Below, in pieces: positions 15,849-23,841 of a DNA stretch of 64,000 nt; the first letter of the stretch is position 1; each line of letters opens with the position of its first letter. The translations under genes were made by a program, and so were the position numbers. The DNA is from Cystobacter fuscus DSM 2262 (GTDB taxonomy: Bacteria; Myxococcota; Myxococcia; Myxococcales; Myxococcaceae): the NCBI RefSeq assembly GCF_000335475.2, contig NZ_ANAH02000011.1, positions 430,207 through 494,206 of the forward strand, given 5' to 3'. The notes beneath the pieces are model-generated. The model had not been told where the DNA came from, did not search any database, and worked only from the letters and a program-made list of their open reading frames with translations.

Positions 15849-18569
15849 CTCGAAGAGCAGCACGTCACGGACCCAAGGGGTGTGGGAGCGCTGGAGCCAG
15901 AGCCGACGCTCGTCCCGGAGGGCCACCGAGGGCGCGGCTCCGGCCCGGATGCGCCCACGCACGGACTCGAAGAAGGGACCGGCCTCGGCGTCCGGAAGGT
16001 CCACGGTGGCGGCGAAGACGGCACGGGCTCCGGCCTCCACGAAGGCCACCGGCAGGCTGAAGGACTCGTGCAGGAAGGGGGCGGTGTGCGCCGCGCGGCA
16101 GGCCGCCAGGATGACCACCGGCGAGCCCCGCAGGGTCTGGGCGCGGACCTCGCGGGCCGTCAGGGCGTAACGCCCGTCCGGCTCCGGGGACAGCACCACC
16201 AGCGAGGCCTCCGAGACCTCGGTATTCAACAGGCCGTGGGCGTGGATCTCGATCTCGGTGGCGTCCGCCATCTCCGCGAGCACCCGTCCGGGAGTGGCCG
16301 AGGCCCCGGAGAGCACGCCGCGCCGCACGTCCGGCTCGCCCGGTGCCCAGGCCTTGAGCCGAGGCAGGCCGAGCTCCGCCGGGGGCTCCACGTCGGAGAC
16401 GACCAGGTGACGGGCCGCGACGGGAGCCGGGTGGAGGGCAGCGGCGCGGCCCACGTGGTAGCTCCAGGGCAGTTCGGGGGGCAGCAGACCCGCGTGCCCC
16501 TGCACGGGGGGACGCGCGAGCACCTGGATGTGCTCACACGGGCGGAGCATCTCCAAGAGGGGGGCGGGCACGAGCCCCTCGGCCTCGCGGAAGGGGGTGG
16601 TGCGGCTCGCGTCCTGATGGCCCCGCACACCTCCCTCGGGGCCGCGAGCCACCAGCAGGGTGCGCTCGTCGTCCACGGCCACCGCCAGCGAGCAGCGCTC
16701 CGGTACCGGCAGGCCTTGCTCCTCGGCGAAGAGCGTCAGCGCGGCCTCGAAGTCCCCGGCCCCTCCCGCGTCGAACAGCAGCGAGGAGTAGCTGGCCGTG
16801 CGGGCCTTGCGGGCGTTCACGTCCTCGCGCGCGAGCTTCGCCGTGTCCTCCAGATTGCCGCGCAGCAGCTCGCGGCCCCGGGCCGGGTCATGCTCCAGCT
16901 CGAAGCGGGCCTCGTAGTGGGCCAGCAGGAGCTGCTCGCCGGGGTTGAGCGTCCCGCTGGCCCGGAGGGACGCCAGCGCGGCCCCGAAGTGCTTCGCGTC
17001 CTCGTCGAGCTGGGTGCTGGAGCGGGCCAGCTCGGCGAGCACGGCCACGCCGGAGAGCAGGTTGAGCGGGCCGCACGCCCTCGCCAGCTCGAGGCGCGCG
17101 CGGGCCTCGGCGGGACGCAGGGCCAGCTGGTACATCACCGCGAGGTTCTGCTGGATGCCCTGCACCATGGGGCAGTCCCGAGGCGCTCGTGCGAGCGCCT
17201 CGCCGAACCAGGCCTCCGCCAGCGGCGGGCTGCGAACGAGGTACGCGATCTGCCCCAGGGCGAGGAGCAGGCGTATTTCCATCACCCAGTCGTGGTCTCG
17301 CCGGGCACGCTGGAGTCCAGCGAGCGCGTGCTGGCGTGCGTCGGCGGGGCGGTGGAGCACGGAATAGACGAAGGCGAGATCGTTCTCGAGCTCGGCGCAG
17401 AGGTAGTCCAGCTTGCTCGTGGAGCAGGTGCGCAGCGCGGCCCGGAGAAGCTGCTCGGCGTGGACACGGTCTCCGAGCTTCTGCACGGCCCCGGCGCGCC
17501 AGTGCGCGGCGAGCAGGGTGAACCAGGCGTCACCGGTGCTGGCGGCGAGCGCCTCGTAATCCTCCAGGTGGGTGGGGATGGACTGGCTGTGGAAGAGCGC
17601 GCCCATGAGCACGTCCGTCTCACCGGCCCGGCGGGACTTCTCGATGAGGGCCCGCCACCCGGCGGGAGGGCCGCGCTCGCGGCGGAGCCGATCATGCTCG
17701 CGCGCCAGCGGCCCCCGGCGGGAGAAGTCCCGCCCGGCCACGTGGTGCACCAGCGCCACCAGGGTGCCCTGGCCCTCGTGCGTGTCCAGCGCCTGGGCCA
17801 GGGGGAGCAGTTCCAGCGTCCGCTCCCGCGTGGGGGCGGCGCGCAGCGCATCGTAGAAGAAGAGGCGGAAGAGTCCCGGGAAGGCGCGGGCCTGCTCCAG
17901 CGGGACGGGGCCTCCGGCGCGCATCGCGTTGCCGACCTCGAGCGCCCTGGCGTAGGCGGACTGGTGCGCCTCCACCTGTCGGCGCAGTTCCTCCGCGCGC
18001 TGCTTCGCCTCGGTGCTCCAGCCGGGCTCGCCCACGGAGGCGACACGCTCGAAGGCGTCGGCGGCCATCAGGCCCAGGCCGAGCTCACGCAGCACCAGTC
18101 CGCGGTTCCACAACGCCCGCGGGTGCCGGGGGGAGGCGGTCAGCACGCCGTCGAGCAGCTCCAGCGCCTCGGGCAGGTCTCCCTTGTCCAGGGCGAGGAG
18201 GGCGCGGTCGCAGTCCACGTCCGGGGAGTGCCCGGCCTTGTCCAGGTACACCGCGGCCTGGGTGGCGTTGCCGCGCAGCAGATACGCGGCGGCGAGGCCG
18301 TGGAAGTCCTGGGCCTCCTCGAGCGCGGCGAGCTCCTGGAGGAGCGGTGGAGGGAGCATGGCGGAGGCTCCCGCGCGCACGGGGGAGTGGGGGCGGTAGA
18401 CATCGGCGGCCGCATAGCCGAGGCGGGCCTCTCGCGCGCGCGTCTGCGTCCGGGCGAGCCACACATCCCCCGAGGGCTTTCGCGGCCGCGCGAAGAAGAA
18501 GAAGAGCGCTCCAGCCGCGACCGCGGCGAGCACCAGCCCCACGCCCCACCCGCTTCCCTGGCGCCTCAC
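15846..18569 (-). CDS. membrane-anchored TPR-CHAT protease
   Basis: 907 residues. An N-terminal membrane segment (about 8-26, G-L-V-L-A-A-V-A-A-G-A-L-F-F-F-F) precedes a long helical TPR region (about 70-590). The last 230 residues are a CHAT (caspase HetF-associated with TPRs) peptidase: E-I-H-A-H-G with His776/His778 and L-A-A-C-R-A-A with Cys824 supply the expected His-Cys dyad. The TPR part is clearly homologous to the outer domain of the anti-sigma factor at 19478 (both have L-W-N-R-G-L-V-L-R-E-L and E-P-G-W-S-T-E-A). It is divergent from the sigma gene, 255 bases apart. Substrate unknown. Confidence 0.85.
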   Translation of the reverse strand: MRRQGSGWGVGLVLAAVAAGALFFFFARPRKPSGDVWLARTQTRAREARLGYAAADVYRPHSPVRAGASAMLPPPLLQELAALEEAQDFHGLAAAYLLRGNATQAAVYLDKAGHSPDVDCDRALLALDKGDLPEALELLDGVLTASPRHPRALWNRGLVLRELGLGLMAADAFERVASVGEPGWSTEAKQRAEELRRQVEAHQSAYARALEVGNAMRAGGPVPLEQARAFPGLFRLFFYDALRAAPTRERTLELLPLAQALDTHEGQGTLVALVHHVAGRDFSRRGPLAREHDRLRRERGPPAGWRALIEKSRRAGETDVLMGALFHSQSIPTHLEDYEALAASTGDAWFTLLAAHWRAGAVQKLGDRVHAEQLLRAALRTCSTSKLDYLCAELENDLAFVYSVLHRPADARQHALAGLQRARRDHDWVMEIRLLLALGQIAYLVRSPPLAEAWFGEALARAPRDCPMVQGIQQNLAVMYQLALRPAEARARLELARACGPLNLLSGVAVLAELARSSTQLDEDAKHFGAALASLRASGTLNPGEQLLLAHYEARFELEHDPARGRELLRGNLEDTAKLAREDVNARKARTASYSSLLFDAGGAGDFEAALTLFAEEQGLPVPERCSLAVAVDDERTLLVARGPEGGVRGHQDASRTTPFREAEGLVPAPLLEMLRPCEHIQVLARPPVQGHAGLLPPELPWSYHVGRAAALHPAPVAARHLVVSDVEPPAELGLPRLKAWAPGEPDVRRGVLSGASATPGRVLAEMADATEIEIHAHGLLNTEVSEASLVVLSPEPDGRYALTAREVRAQTLRGSPVVILAACRAAHTAPFLHESFSLPVAFVEAGARAVFAATVDLPDAEAGPFFESVRGRIRAGAAPSVALRDERRLWLQRSHTPWVRDVLLFE

Positions 18570-18769
18570 GGGGCGTTCACCAGACGCGACAATCGCGGCG
18601 CTCGAGGAGTCGAAGCGGCACCGGGAGTTTCACGGGTTCAATTCCCCTTTCGTGGTGGGACGGAGTCAGTTCCCAAGGGGGGCAGTGTACCGAATCGGCC
18701 GCCAGGCCGCCGGGCCCGGCGTGCTGTCTGGAGCAGACGGCCCGGCCCGAGGAGTCGATCTTCTGGAGG

Positions 18770-18801
18770 GAGGAAAATCGGCCCGGGAAGATCCCGGGGC
18801 C
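18770..18801 (+). promoter_or_regulatory. shared block motif, copy C, upstream of the sigma gene
   Basis: GAGGAAAATCGGCCCGGGAA followed by GATCCCGGGGCC, ending 23 bases before the sigma-factor ATG. It shares A-A-A-A-T-C and C-C-G-G-G-A-A-R-A-T with copies A and B. It may be the autoregulated promoter; the position just before the start also allows a leader or operator role. Confidence 0.45.
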
Positions 18802-18824
18802 GTGGCGTTGAGAAGGCGGACCAC

Positions 18825-19481
18825 ATGAATGCCTTCTCTCTCTCAGCGCAGCCTTCGGTACGGAGTTCCTGGATTTCACGGAGCTTGACCGGCCCGGCGG
18901 GCACGGTCCAATGTGCTGATGTCTTGGAATCGCCTCCTCCTGCCGCCGTCGCCCTGGACGGTCCCTGGTTCACTGCCTTCGTGAGGGAGCATGAGGCGGC
19001 GCTTCAAGCCACCGCGCTCCGGCTGTGCGGCAATTCCACGGACGCGCGGGATCTGGTGCAGGACACCCTCGAGAAGGGCCTGCGCAACCTCGCGCGCTTC
19101 CAGCCTGGGACGAACGGACGGGCCTGGCTGCTCACCATCCTCAACCGCCTCTTCATTGACCGCTGCCGCTCGCGCAAGCGCGAACCCCATGCGGACGTGT
19201 CCCCGGAGACCCTCGAGGAGCACGTGGCGCAACCCGAGCGTGAGGACGCTCCGGCGTGGGCCACGCTGGGGCCGGACGCCCTGCACGCGGCGCTGGAGCG
19301 GCTTCCCGAGGAGTTTCGCACCGTGTACCGGCTCCACGCCCTGGAGGGCCGCTCCTACCAGGAGATCGCCCAGAGTCTGGGCATCCCCAAGGCCACGGTG
19401 GGCACGCGCCTCATCCGCGCGCGCCGCCGGTTGAAGGATCTGCTGATCCCCCCCACCAGCGGACAGGATGTCTCCCGATGA
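18825..19481 (+). CDS. ECF-type RNA polymerase sigma factor
   Basis: 218 residues from ATG 18825. Sigma region 2 (about residues 55-120) shows A-L-R-L-C-G-N-S-T-D-A-R-D-L-V-Q-D-T-L-E-K-G-L and R-A-W-L-L-T-I-L-N-R-L-F-I-D. Region 4 (about 150-205) shows L-P-E-E-F-R-T-V-Y-R-L-H-A-L-E-G and the helix-turn-helix S-Y-Q-E-I-A-Q-S-L-G-I-P-K-A-T-V. The 45-residue N-terminal extension is unusually long. The stop overlaps the anti-sigma ATG (ATGA), so the two are co-translated. Probably it controls the genes bearing the shared motif. Confidence 0.93.
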   Translation: MNAFSLSAQPSVRSSWISRSLTGPAGTVQCADVLESPPPAAVALDGPWFTAFVREHEAALQATALRLCGNSTDARDLVQDTLEKGLRNLARFQPGTNGRAWLLTILNRLFIDRCRSRKREPHADVSPETLEEHVAQPEREDAPAWATLGPDALHAALERLPEEFRTVYRLHALEGRSYQEIAQSLGIPKATVGTRLIRARRRLKDLLIPPTSGQDVSR

Positions 19482-21118
19482 GCACGCCCATCGATGAAGA
19501 GATTCATGATCGGCTGCATGCCTTCGTGGATGGCGAGCTGGAGCCCGCCGAGGCGGAGGCCTTTCGCGACCACCTCGGGGAGTGCACGCGCTGCCAGGAG
19601 GAAATGGAAGACGTGCTCCAGCTCCAGTCCCTGGGTGAGCAGTTGGCGAGGCAACAGGCATCCCCTCCGCTCCGGAATACCTCCCGCCCGGAGAAGGCCC
19701 CGAGGGCGCGAGCCTTCCGTACCGTCTGGGCCCACCGCACCTGGCTGGCTTCCGCGGTGGGCGTGTCGCTCGCCGCGGCCTTGCTCCTCGTCCTTCCACG
19801 GCTGTCGGGCTCGGAGGAGTGGGGGCCCGAGGCGCTGGCGCTGGGGCCGACCCGCTCCCTCGAGGGACGGCTGAGCTGGCGGGGGACGAGCACGTACCGG
19901 CCCTATGCGGTGAACCGCTCGGGCAACGAGCGCCCGACGGATCCGGTGCCGCTCAAGGTGCTGGTGCGGCTGGAAGAGGAGGGGGACTTCCAGGGCGTCG
20001 CGGCGGCGCACCTGCTGCGAGGCGAGCGGGAGCAGGCCGCCGAGGCCCTCGAGCGGGCGCCCTCCACACCGGACGCGGACAGTGACCGGGCCCTGGCCTT
20101 GCTGTCCAAGGGCGAGCTGGAGGCGGCGCTCATCCTGCTCGAGGACGTGCTCGAGCGGGACCCGAACCATTCCGCCGCGCTGTGGAACCGCGGGCTGGTG
20201 TTGCGCGAGCTGGAGCTGAACCTCCTGGCGGCCCAGGCCTTCACGCGCGTGGCGGAGCGCAACGAGCCGGGCTGGAGCACCGAGGCGCGCGAGAGGGCCG
20301 CGTCGTTGAAGGCACGGACCGAGGCGCGCTCCCGCCGGTGGGAGGTGGCCAGGGACGCGAACAAGGCGCTGCTCGAGAAGGGTACGCCCCTGCCCGAGGG
20401 GACGCTGCGTGATGCGCCGTCGCTCGCGCGCGAGCACCTGTACCTGTCGGTCTGGTCGGCACCGAGCGCGCAGCGCCTCCGCGAGCTGCTGCCCCTGGCC
20501 CGGGAACTGGACGCCCATTATGGCGCCCGGGTACTGGAGCCCTACGTCGAGCGCATGGCCCGGCGTGACTTCCGCCAGCGAGGGCCGCTGGCGGCCACCT
20601 TCTCCGAGGTGCTGGCGGGACGGAGCGCCCCCGGCGCGGCGGAGACGTTCATTCGGAACATCCAGGCAGCGGGCGAGACGGATCTGTTGTTGGGGGCTCT
20701 GCCCCTGCTCGGACTGCTCCCGGCCCGGTTGGACGAGTACACGCGGGCGGCGCGCGAGTTGGGAGATCCCTGGTTCCTGATGAACGTGGAGCTGCGACGC
20801 GCCGAGGCCCAATTCGCGGAGACCCGTCTGGGTGAGGCCGAGGCCACGGTGCTCACGGCCCTGCCCGAGTGCGAGCGGCAGGGGCTGGATGCTCGATGCG
20901 GGGAACTCGAGTCGTTCCTCACGCACCTCTACACGGTGCAGCATCGGTTGGTGGAAGCGCGCGAGCACGCGCTCCACGGTGGGCAGCGCGCACGCGCCAC
21001 GAACAACATGGAGTTGGAGACGCGCTTCCTCCAACACTTGAGCGACATCAGCCGTGACCGGGGCGCGTTCGCCCTGGCCCGGGCCTACTTGAATGAAGCG
21101 GCTTCACGGCTGCCCTAG
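19478..21118 (+). CDS. zinc-binding anti-sigma factor with CHAT-paralogous TPR outer domain
   Basis: 546 residues, ATG 19478 overlapping the sigma stop. The N-terminal domain carries the ZAS motif H32-x3-C36-x2-C39 (D-H-L-G-E-C-T-R-C) that holds an ECF sigma at the membrane. One transmembrane segment (about 88-109) follows. The remaining 430 residues are helical repeats aligned over their length with the TPR region of the divergent CHAT protein, but the CHAT peptidase is absent. I infer that the outer TPR domain senses a ligand, or the CHAT protein itself, and releases the sigma factor. Confidence 0.85.
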   Translation: MSTPIDEEIHDRLHAFVDGELEPAEAEAFRDHLGECTRCQEEMEDVLQLQSLGEQLARQQASPPLRNTSRPEKAPRARAFRTVWAHRTWLASAVGVSLAAALLLVLPRLSGSEEWGPEALALGPTRSLEGRLSWRGTSTYRPYAVNRSGNERPTDPVPLKVLVRLEEEGDFQGVAAAHLLRGEREQAAEALERAPSTPDADSDRALALLSKGELEAALILLEDVLERDPNHSAALWNRGLVLRELELNLLAAQAFTRVAERNEPGWSTEARERAASLKARTEARSRRWEVARDANKALLEKGTPLPEGTLRDAPSLAREHLYLSVWSAPSAQRLRELLPLARELDAHYGARVLEPYVERMARRDFRQRGPLAATFSEVLAGRSAPGAAETFIRNIQAAGETDLLLGALPLLGLLPARLDEYTRAARELGDPWFLMNVELRRAEAQFAETRLGEAEATVLTALPECERQGLDARCGELESFLTHLYTVQHRLVEAREHALHGGQRARATNNMELETRFLQHLSDISRDRGAFALARAYLNEAASRLP

Positions 21119-21152
21119 GTCGTCTTCGAGTAATTCCCTTCGGACGAGGCCT

Positions 21153-21191
21153 CGCGCGTCACCCCGCGCTGGCCTTGGGCGGGAGCACGTC
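21153..21191. repeat. 39-bp direct repeat, right copy (native DUF4230 gene end)
   Basis: Matches 12419-12457 at 37 of 39 positions. Here the sequence is the genuine 3' end of the DUF4230 gene on the minus strand, so this copy is the likely original and the left one the duplicate. Confidence 0.75.
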
Positions 21192-21779
21192 CACCACGTT
21201 CACCTGGCTGAAGCCCACGGAGAAGAACAGCACCCGCAGGGTGTTCTCCGCCGAGCGCCGGGCGCGCTCCTTGAGGCGGGCGTCCGCCTTCACCTCTCGC
21301 TCGAAGGCCTCGCGCGCCTTCTCCAGGAGCTGGGTCGTCTCCGCGCTGTCCAGGTTGGAGCCGATGATCTCCGTCTCGCCCGGCTTGAGTTCCACCTTCG
21401 TCTCCAGGGGCGGGAGGACCACGTCCACGCGCGAGCCCTGCACGCGCAGCGCGGAGTCATCGAGCCGGCCGAAGTCGTAGCCCAGGTGCACGTCGGCGAA
21501 GACGATGGCGCGGCCGCGCGGCGTGTGCAGCGAGTAGCTCGCCCAGTTGATGACGTCCTTCCAGAGCGAGTTGGTGCTCTGGGGCTCCGGCGAGAACTCC
21601 ACCTTCTTGTAGAGGGAGACCGTCAGGGTCTCCAGCCGCGCCACCTCGCGCACGCGCGTGACGAGCGCGGGCGTGTCCGGCAGGGCGGGCGCCTTGGGAC
21701 GCATCAACAGGAAGGTGCCCACGGCACCGGCAACCAGGGCGAGAACGACGACCACCACCCGCACGAGCAGACGCACCAT
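21159..21779 (-). CDS. DUF4230 family membrane-anchored protein
   Basis: 206 residues from ATG 21779. One N-terminal transmembrane anchor (V-V-V-V-L-A-L-V-A-G-A-V-G-T-F-L) is followed by an outer domain with L-E-T-L-T-V-S-L-Y-K-K-V, G-R-A-I-V-F-A-D-V-H-L-G-Y-D-F and V-V-L-P-P-L-E-T-K-V-E. This pattern is that of DUF4230, a widespread family without known function. It is divergent from the oxygenase gene at 21828. Its last codons form the right 39-bp repeat. Confidence 0.8.
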   Translation of the reverse strand: MVRLLVRVVVVVLALVAGAVGTFLLMRPKAPALPDTPALVTRVREVARLETLTVSLYKKVEFSPEPQSTNSLWKDVINWASYSLHTPRGRAIVFADVHLGYDFGRLDDSALRVQGSRVDVVLPPLETKVELKPGETEIIGSNLDSAETTQLLEKAREAFEREVKADARLKERARRSAENTLRVLFFSVGFSQVNVVDVLPPKASAG

Positions 21780-21827
21780 GGTCCGCCATTCTAGGCCATC
21801 TGGAGGTGCGGTAGGGTTCGCCCCGCC

Positions 21828-22439
21828 ATGCACCCCCTGTCCCTGCGCGATGAGGAAGTCCAAGCACTCGGTGAGCACGGCTGGTTCACCCGCGAGGGCT
21901 TCCTCGGGGAGAGCGAGGCCCGGGCGCTCCTCGTGGAGGCGAGGGCGTGCGTGGAGGCCGGCCGGCTGCGGCCCGCGGGCATCCGCCGGGGCGCGGATCT
22001 CACCCTGGACCGCTCCACGCGGGGCGACTTCATCACCTGGGTGGAGCCGGGAGAGGCCGACACCGCCTTCGGCCGGCTCCGGGACACGTACACCGCGCTC
22101 GGGGAGGCCCTGTCGGCGGGGGCCTACCTGGGGCTCGGCCGCTTCGATCTCCAGCTCGCCTGGTATCCGGGCGGAGGCGAGCGCTATGCCCGCCACGCCG
22201 ATGCCTTCCCCGGCCAGTCCAACCGGCGGGTGACGGCCATCTACTACCTCAACCCGGAGTGGACGCCGGAGCACGGGGGGCTCCTGCGCCTCTACCCGGA
22301 GGGGGGGCCCGTGGACGTGGAGCCCCGGCTCGATCGGCTCGTCGTGTTCCTCAGCGAGCGCATCGAGCACGAAGTCCTACCCGCGCGGGCTCCCCGGCTC
22401 GCGCTCACGGCCTGGTTCTACGGCCGCGACGCGGGGTGA
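21828..22439 (+). CDS. 2-oxoglutarate/Fe(II) dioxygenase, prolyl-4-hydroxylase type
   Basis: 203 residues from ATG 21828. The iron-binding His and Asp lie in R-Y-A-R-H-A-D-A-F, the distal His in I-E-H-E-V-L-P-A, and the 2-oxoglutarate Arg probably in P-R-L-A-L-T-A-W-F-Y-G. The strand A-I-Y-Y-L-N-P-E-W between them is typical of the P4Hc family that includes PHD/Egl-9 hydroxylases. It probably hydroxylates a protein or peptide substrate not identifiable here. It is convergent with the alcohol dehydrogenase, with a 19-base gap. Confidence 0.9.
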   Translation: MHPLSLRDEEVQALGEHGWFTREGFLGESEARALLVEARACVEAGRLRPAGIRRGADLTLDRSTRGDFITWVEPGEADTAFGRLRDTYTALGEALSAGAYLGLGRFDLQLAWYPGGGERYARHADAFPGQSNRRVTAIYYLNPEWTPEHGGLLRLYPEGGPVDVEPRLDRLVVFLSERIEHEVLPARAPRLALTAWFYGRDAG

Positions 22440-22458
22440 GTCGGCTCAGTGAGTCGGC

Positions 22459-23679
22459 TCAGGTGAGCAGCTGCGGCTCGAGCTCCACCTTGAGCCAGCC
22501 CGGCTGGCGCAGGTCGAAGGACTGGTAGGCCTCGATGGCGCTGGTGATGGGCTGCACGCGCGTGAGCAGCTCCGTGGGCTCCACGGCGCCGGTGCGCACC
22601 AGCTCGAGCAGGTGGGGGATGTACTTGCGGTGGTGGCAGTTGCCCATCCGCAGCGACAGGTTCTTGTTCATCGCCATGCCGATGGGGAAGGTGTTCATCT
22701 GCTGTGGGTACACGCCGATGATGGACAGGGTGCCCGCCTTGGCGAGCGCCTCCACCGCCCACAGCACCGCCTGCATCGGCGCATCGCCCTGGACCCAGTT
22801 GTCCCCGTGGGACTTCGTCTTGGGCGCCGCTTCCTTCTGCTCGCGCTTGAACTCGGTCTTGAGCGCGTCGGCCTTCTTGCCCGCGGGGCCGTGGTGCGCG
22901 TGCATCGAGTCCACGCCCACCGCGTCGATGGCCCGGTCCACGCCGATGCCACCCGTCAGCCGCACGAGCGTCTCGACCGGATCCTCCTCCTCGAAGTTGA
23001 TGACCTCGGCGCCCTGGGCGCGGGCGGCGTCGAGCCGATCCTCGTGGCAGTCGATGGCGAAGATGCGCCCGGCGTTCATCAGTTTGGCGCTCAGGATGGT
23101 GAACTGACCCACCGGTCCGCAGCCGAACACCGCCACGGTGTCACCCGGCTTGATCTCCGCCAGGTCCGCGCCGAAGTAGCCCGTGGGGAAGATGTCCGAC
23201 AGGAGGATGGCCTCCTCGTCGGTCACCTCGTCCGGGAGCTTCACCAGCCCCACGTGGGCGTAGGGGATGCGTGCCTTCTCCGCCTGCAAGCCATGGAAGG
23301 GGCCCGACGGCGCCGGACCGCCGAAGAAGGCCGTCCCGGCGCGCTTGCCATGGGGGTTGGCCACGTCGCATTGCGCGTAGTAGCCCGAGCGGCAGTACGA
23401 GCAGCTGCCGCAGGCGATGGTGGAGGGAATCACCACCCGGTCGCCCACGCGCAGGTTGCGCACGTCCTTGCCCAGGGCCTCCACGACGCCCACGCCCTCG
23501 TGCCCGAGGATGGTGCCCGGCACCATGCCCGGCATCGTGCCGCGCACCATGTGCAGGTCCGTGCCACAGATGGCACTGGCCGTCAGCTTGACGATGGCAT
23601 CCGTGTCCTCCTGGAGGACGGGCTCCTGCACGTCGTCGAGCCGGATGTCTCCAATTCCATGAAAGACGACCGCCTTCAT
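22459..23679 (-). CDS. zinc-dependent alcohol dehydrogenase (formaldehyde dehydrogenase-like MDR)
   Basis: 406 residues, ATG 23679. Catalytic zinc ligands: C-G-T-D-L-H and G-H-E-G-V-G. Structural zinc: the cluster C-G-S-C-S-Y-C followed by C-D-V. The Rossmann motif is V-F-G-C-G-P-V-G-Q-F and the coenzyme Asp is in A-I-D-C-H. A 30-residue charged insertion around H-H-G-P-A-G-K-K-A-D is typical of the glutathione-independent formaldehyde dehydrogenase-like subgroup. It probably oxidises short alcohols or aldehyde adducts with NAD. The 162 bases upstream show no gene. Confidence 0.9.
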   Translation of the reverse strand: MKAVVFHGIGDIRLDDVQEPVLQEDTDAIVKLTASAICGTDLHMVRGTMPGMVPGTILGHEGVGVVEALGKDVRNLRVGDRVVIPSTIACGSCSYCRSGYYAQCDVANPHGKRAGTAFFGGPAPSGPFHGLQAEKARIPYAHVGLVKLPDEVTDEEAILLSDIFPTGYFGADLAEIKPGDTVAVFGCGPVGQFTILSAKLMNAGRIFAIDCHEDRLDAARAQGAEVINFEEEDPVETLVRLTGGIGVDRAIDAVGVDSMHAHHGPAGKKADALKTEFKREQKEAAPKTKSHGDNWVQGDAPMQAVLWAVEALAKAGTLSIIGVYPQQMNTFPIGMAMNKNLSLRMGNCHHRKYIPHLLELVRTGAVEPTELLTRVQPITSAIEAYQSFDLRQPGWLKVELEPQLLT

Positions 23680-23841
23680 TGCCGCTCCTTCTCCCCTCGG
23701 GGGATGCCGGGCGCCAGGGGCGCCACCGGTCTGGACTCTTCCCGGTGAGGAGTGGGCACGTGCCCGTGCGGGTGCCAGCGGCGGATGCTTCCCCTCGTGG
23801 AGGGCGGGCGGCGGGGGGACCGGCCGCCATGGTGGGGGCTG

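Noticed and set aside
15048..18824. Long open plus-strand frame continuous with the sigma factor
   Set aside because: The first 1259 codons are antisense to the CHAT and hypothetical genes; only the part from ATG 18825 has sigma-factor homology.
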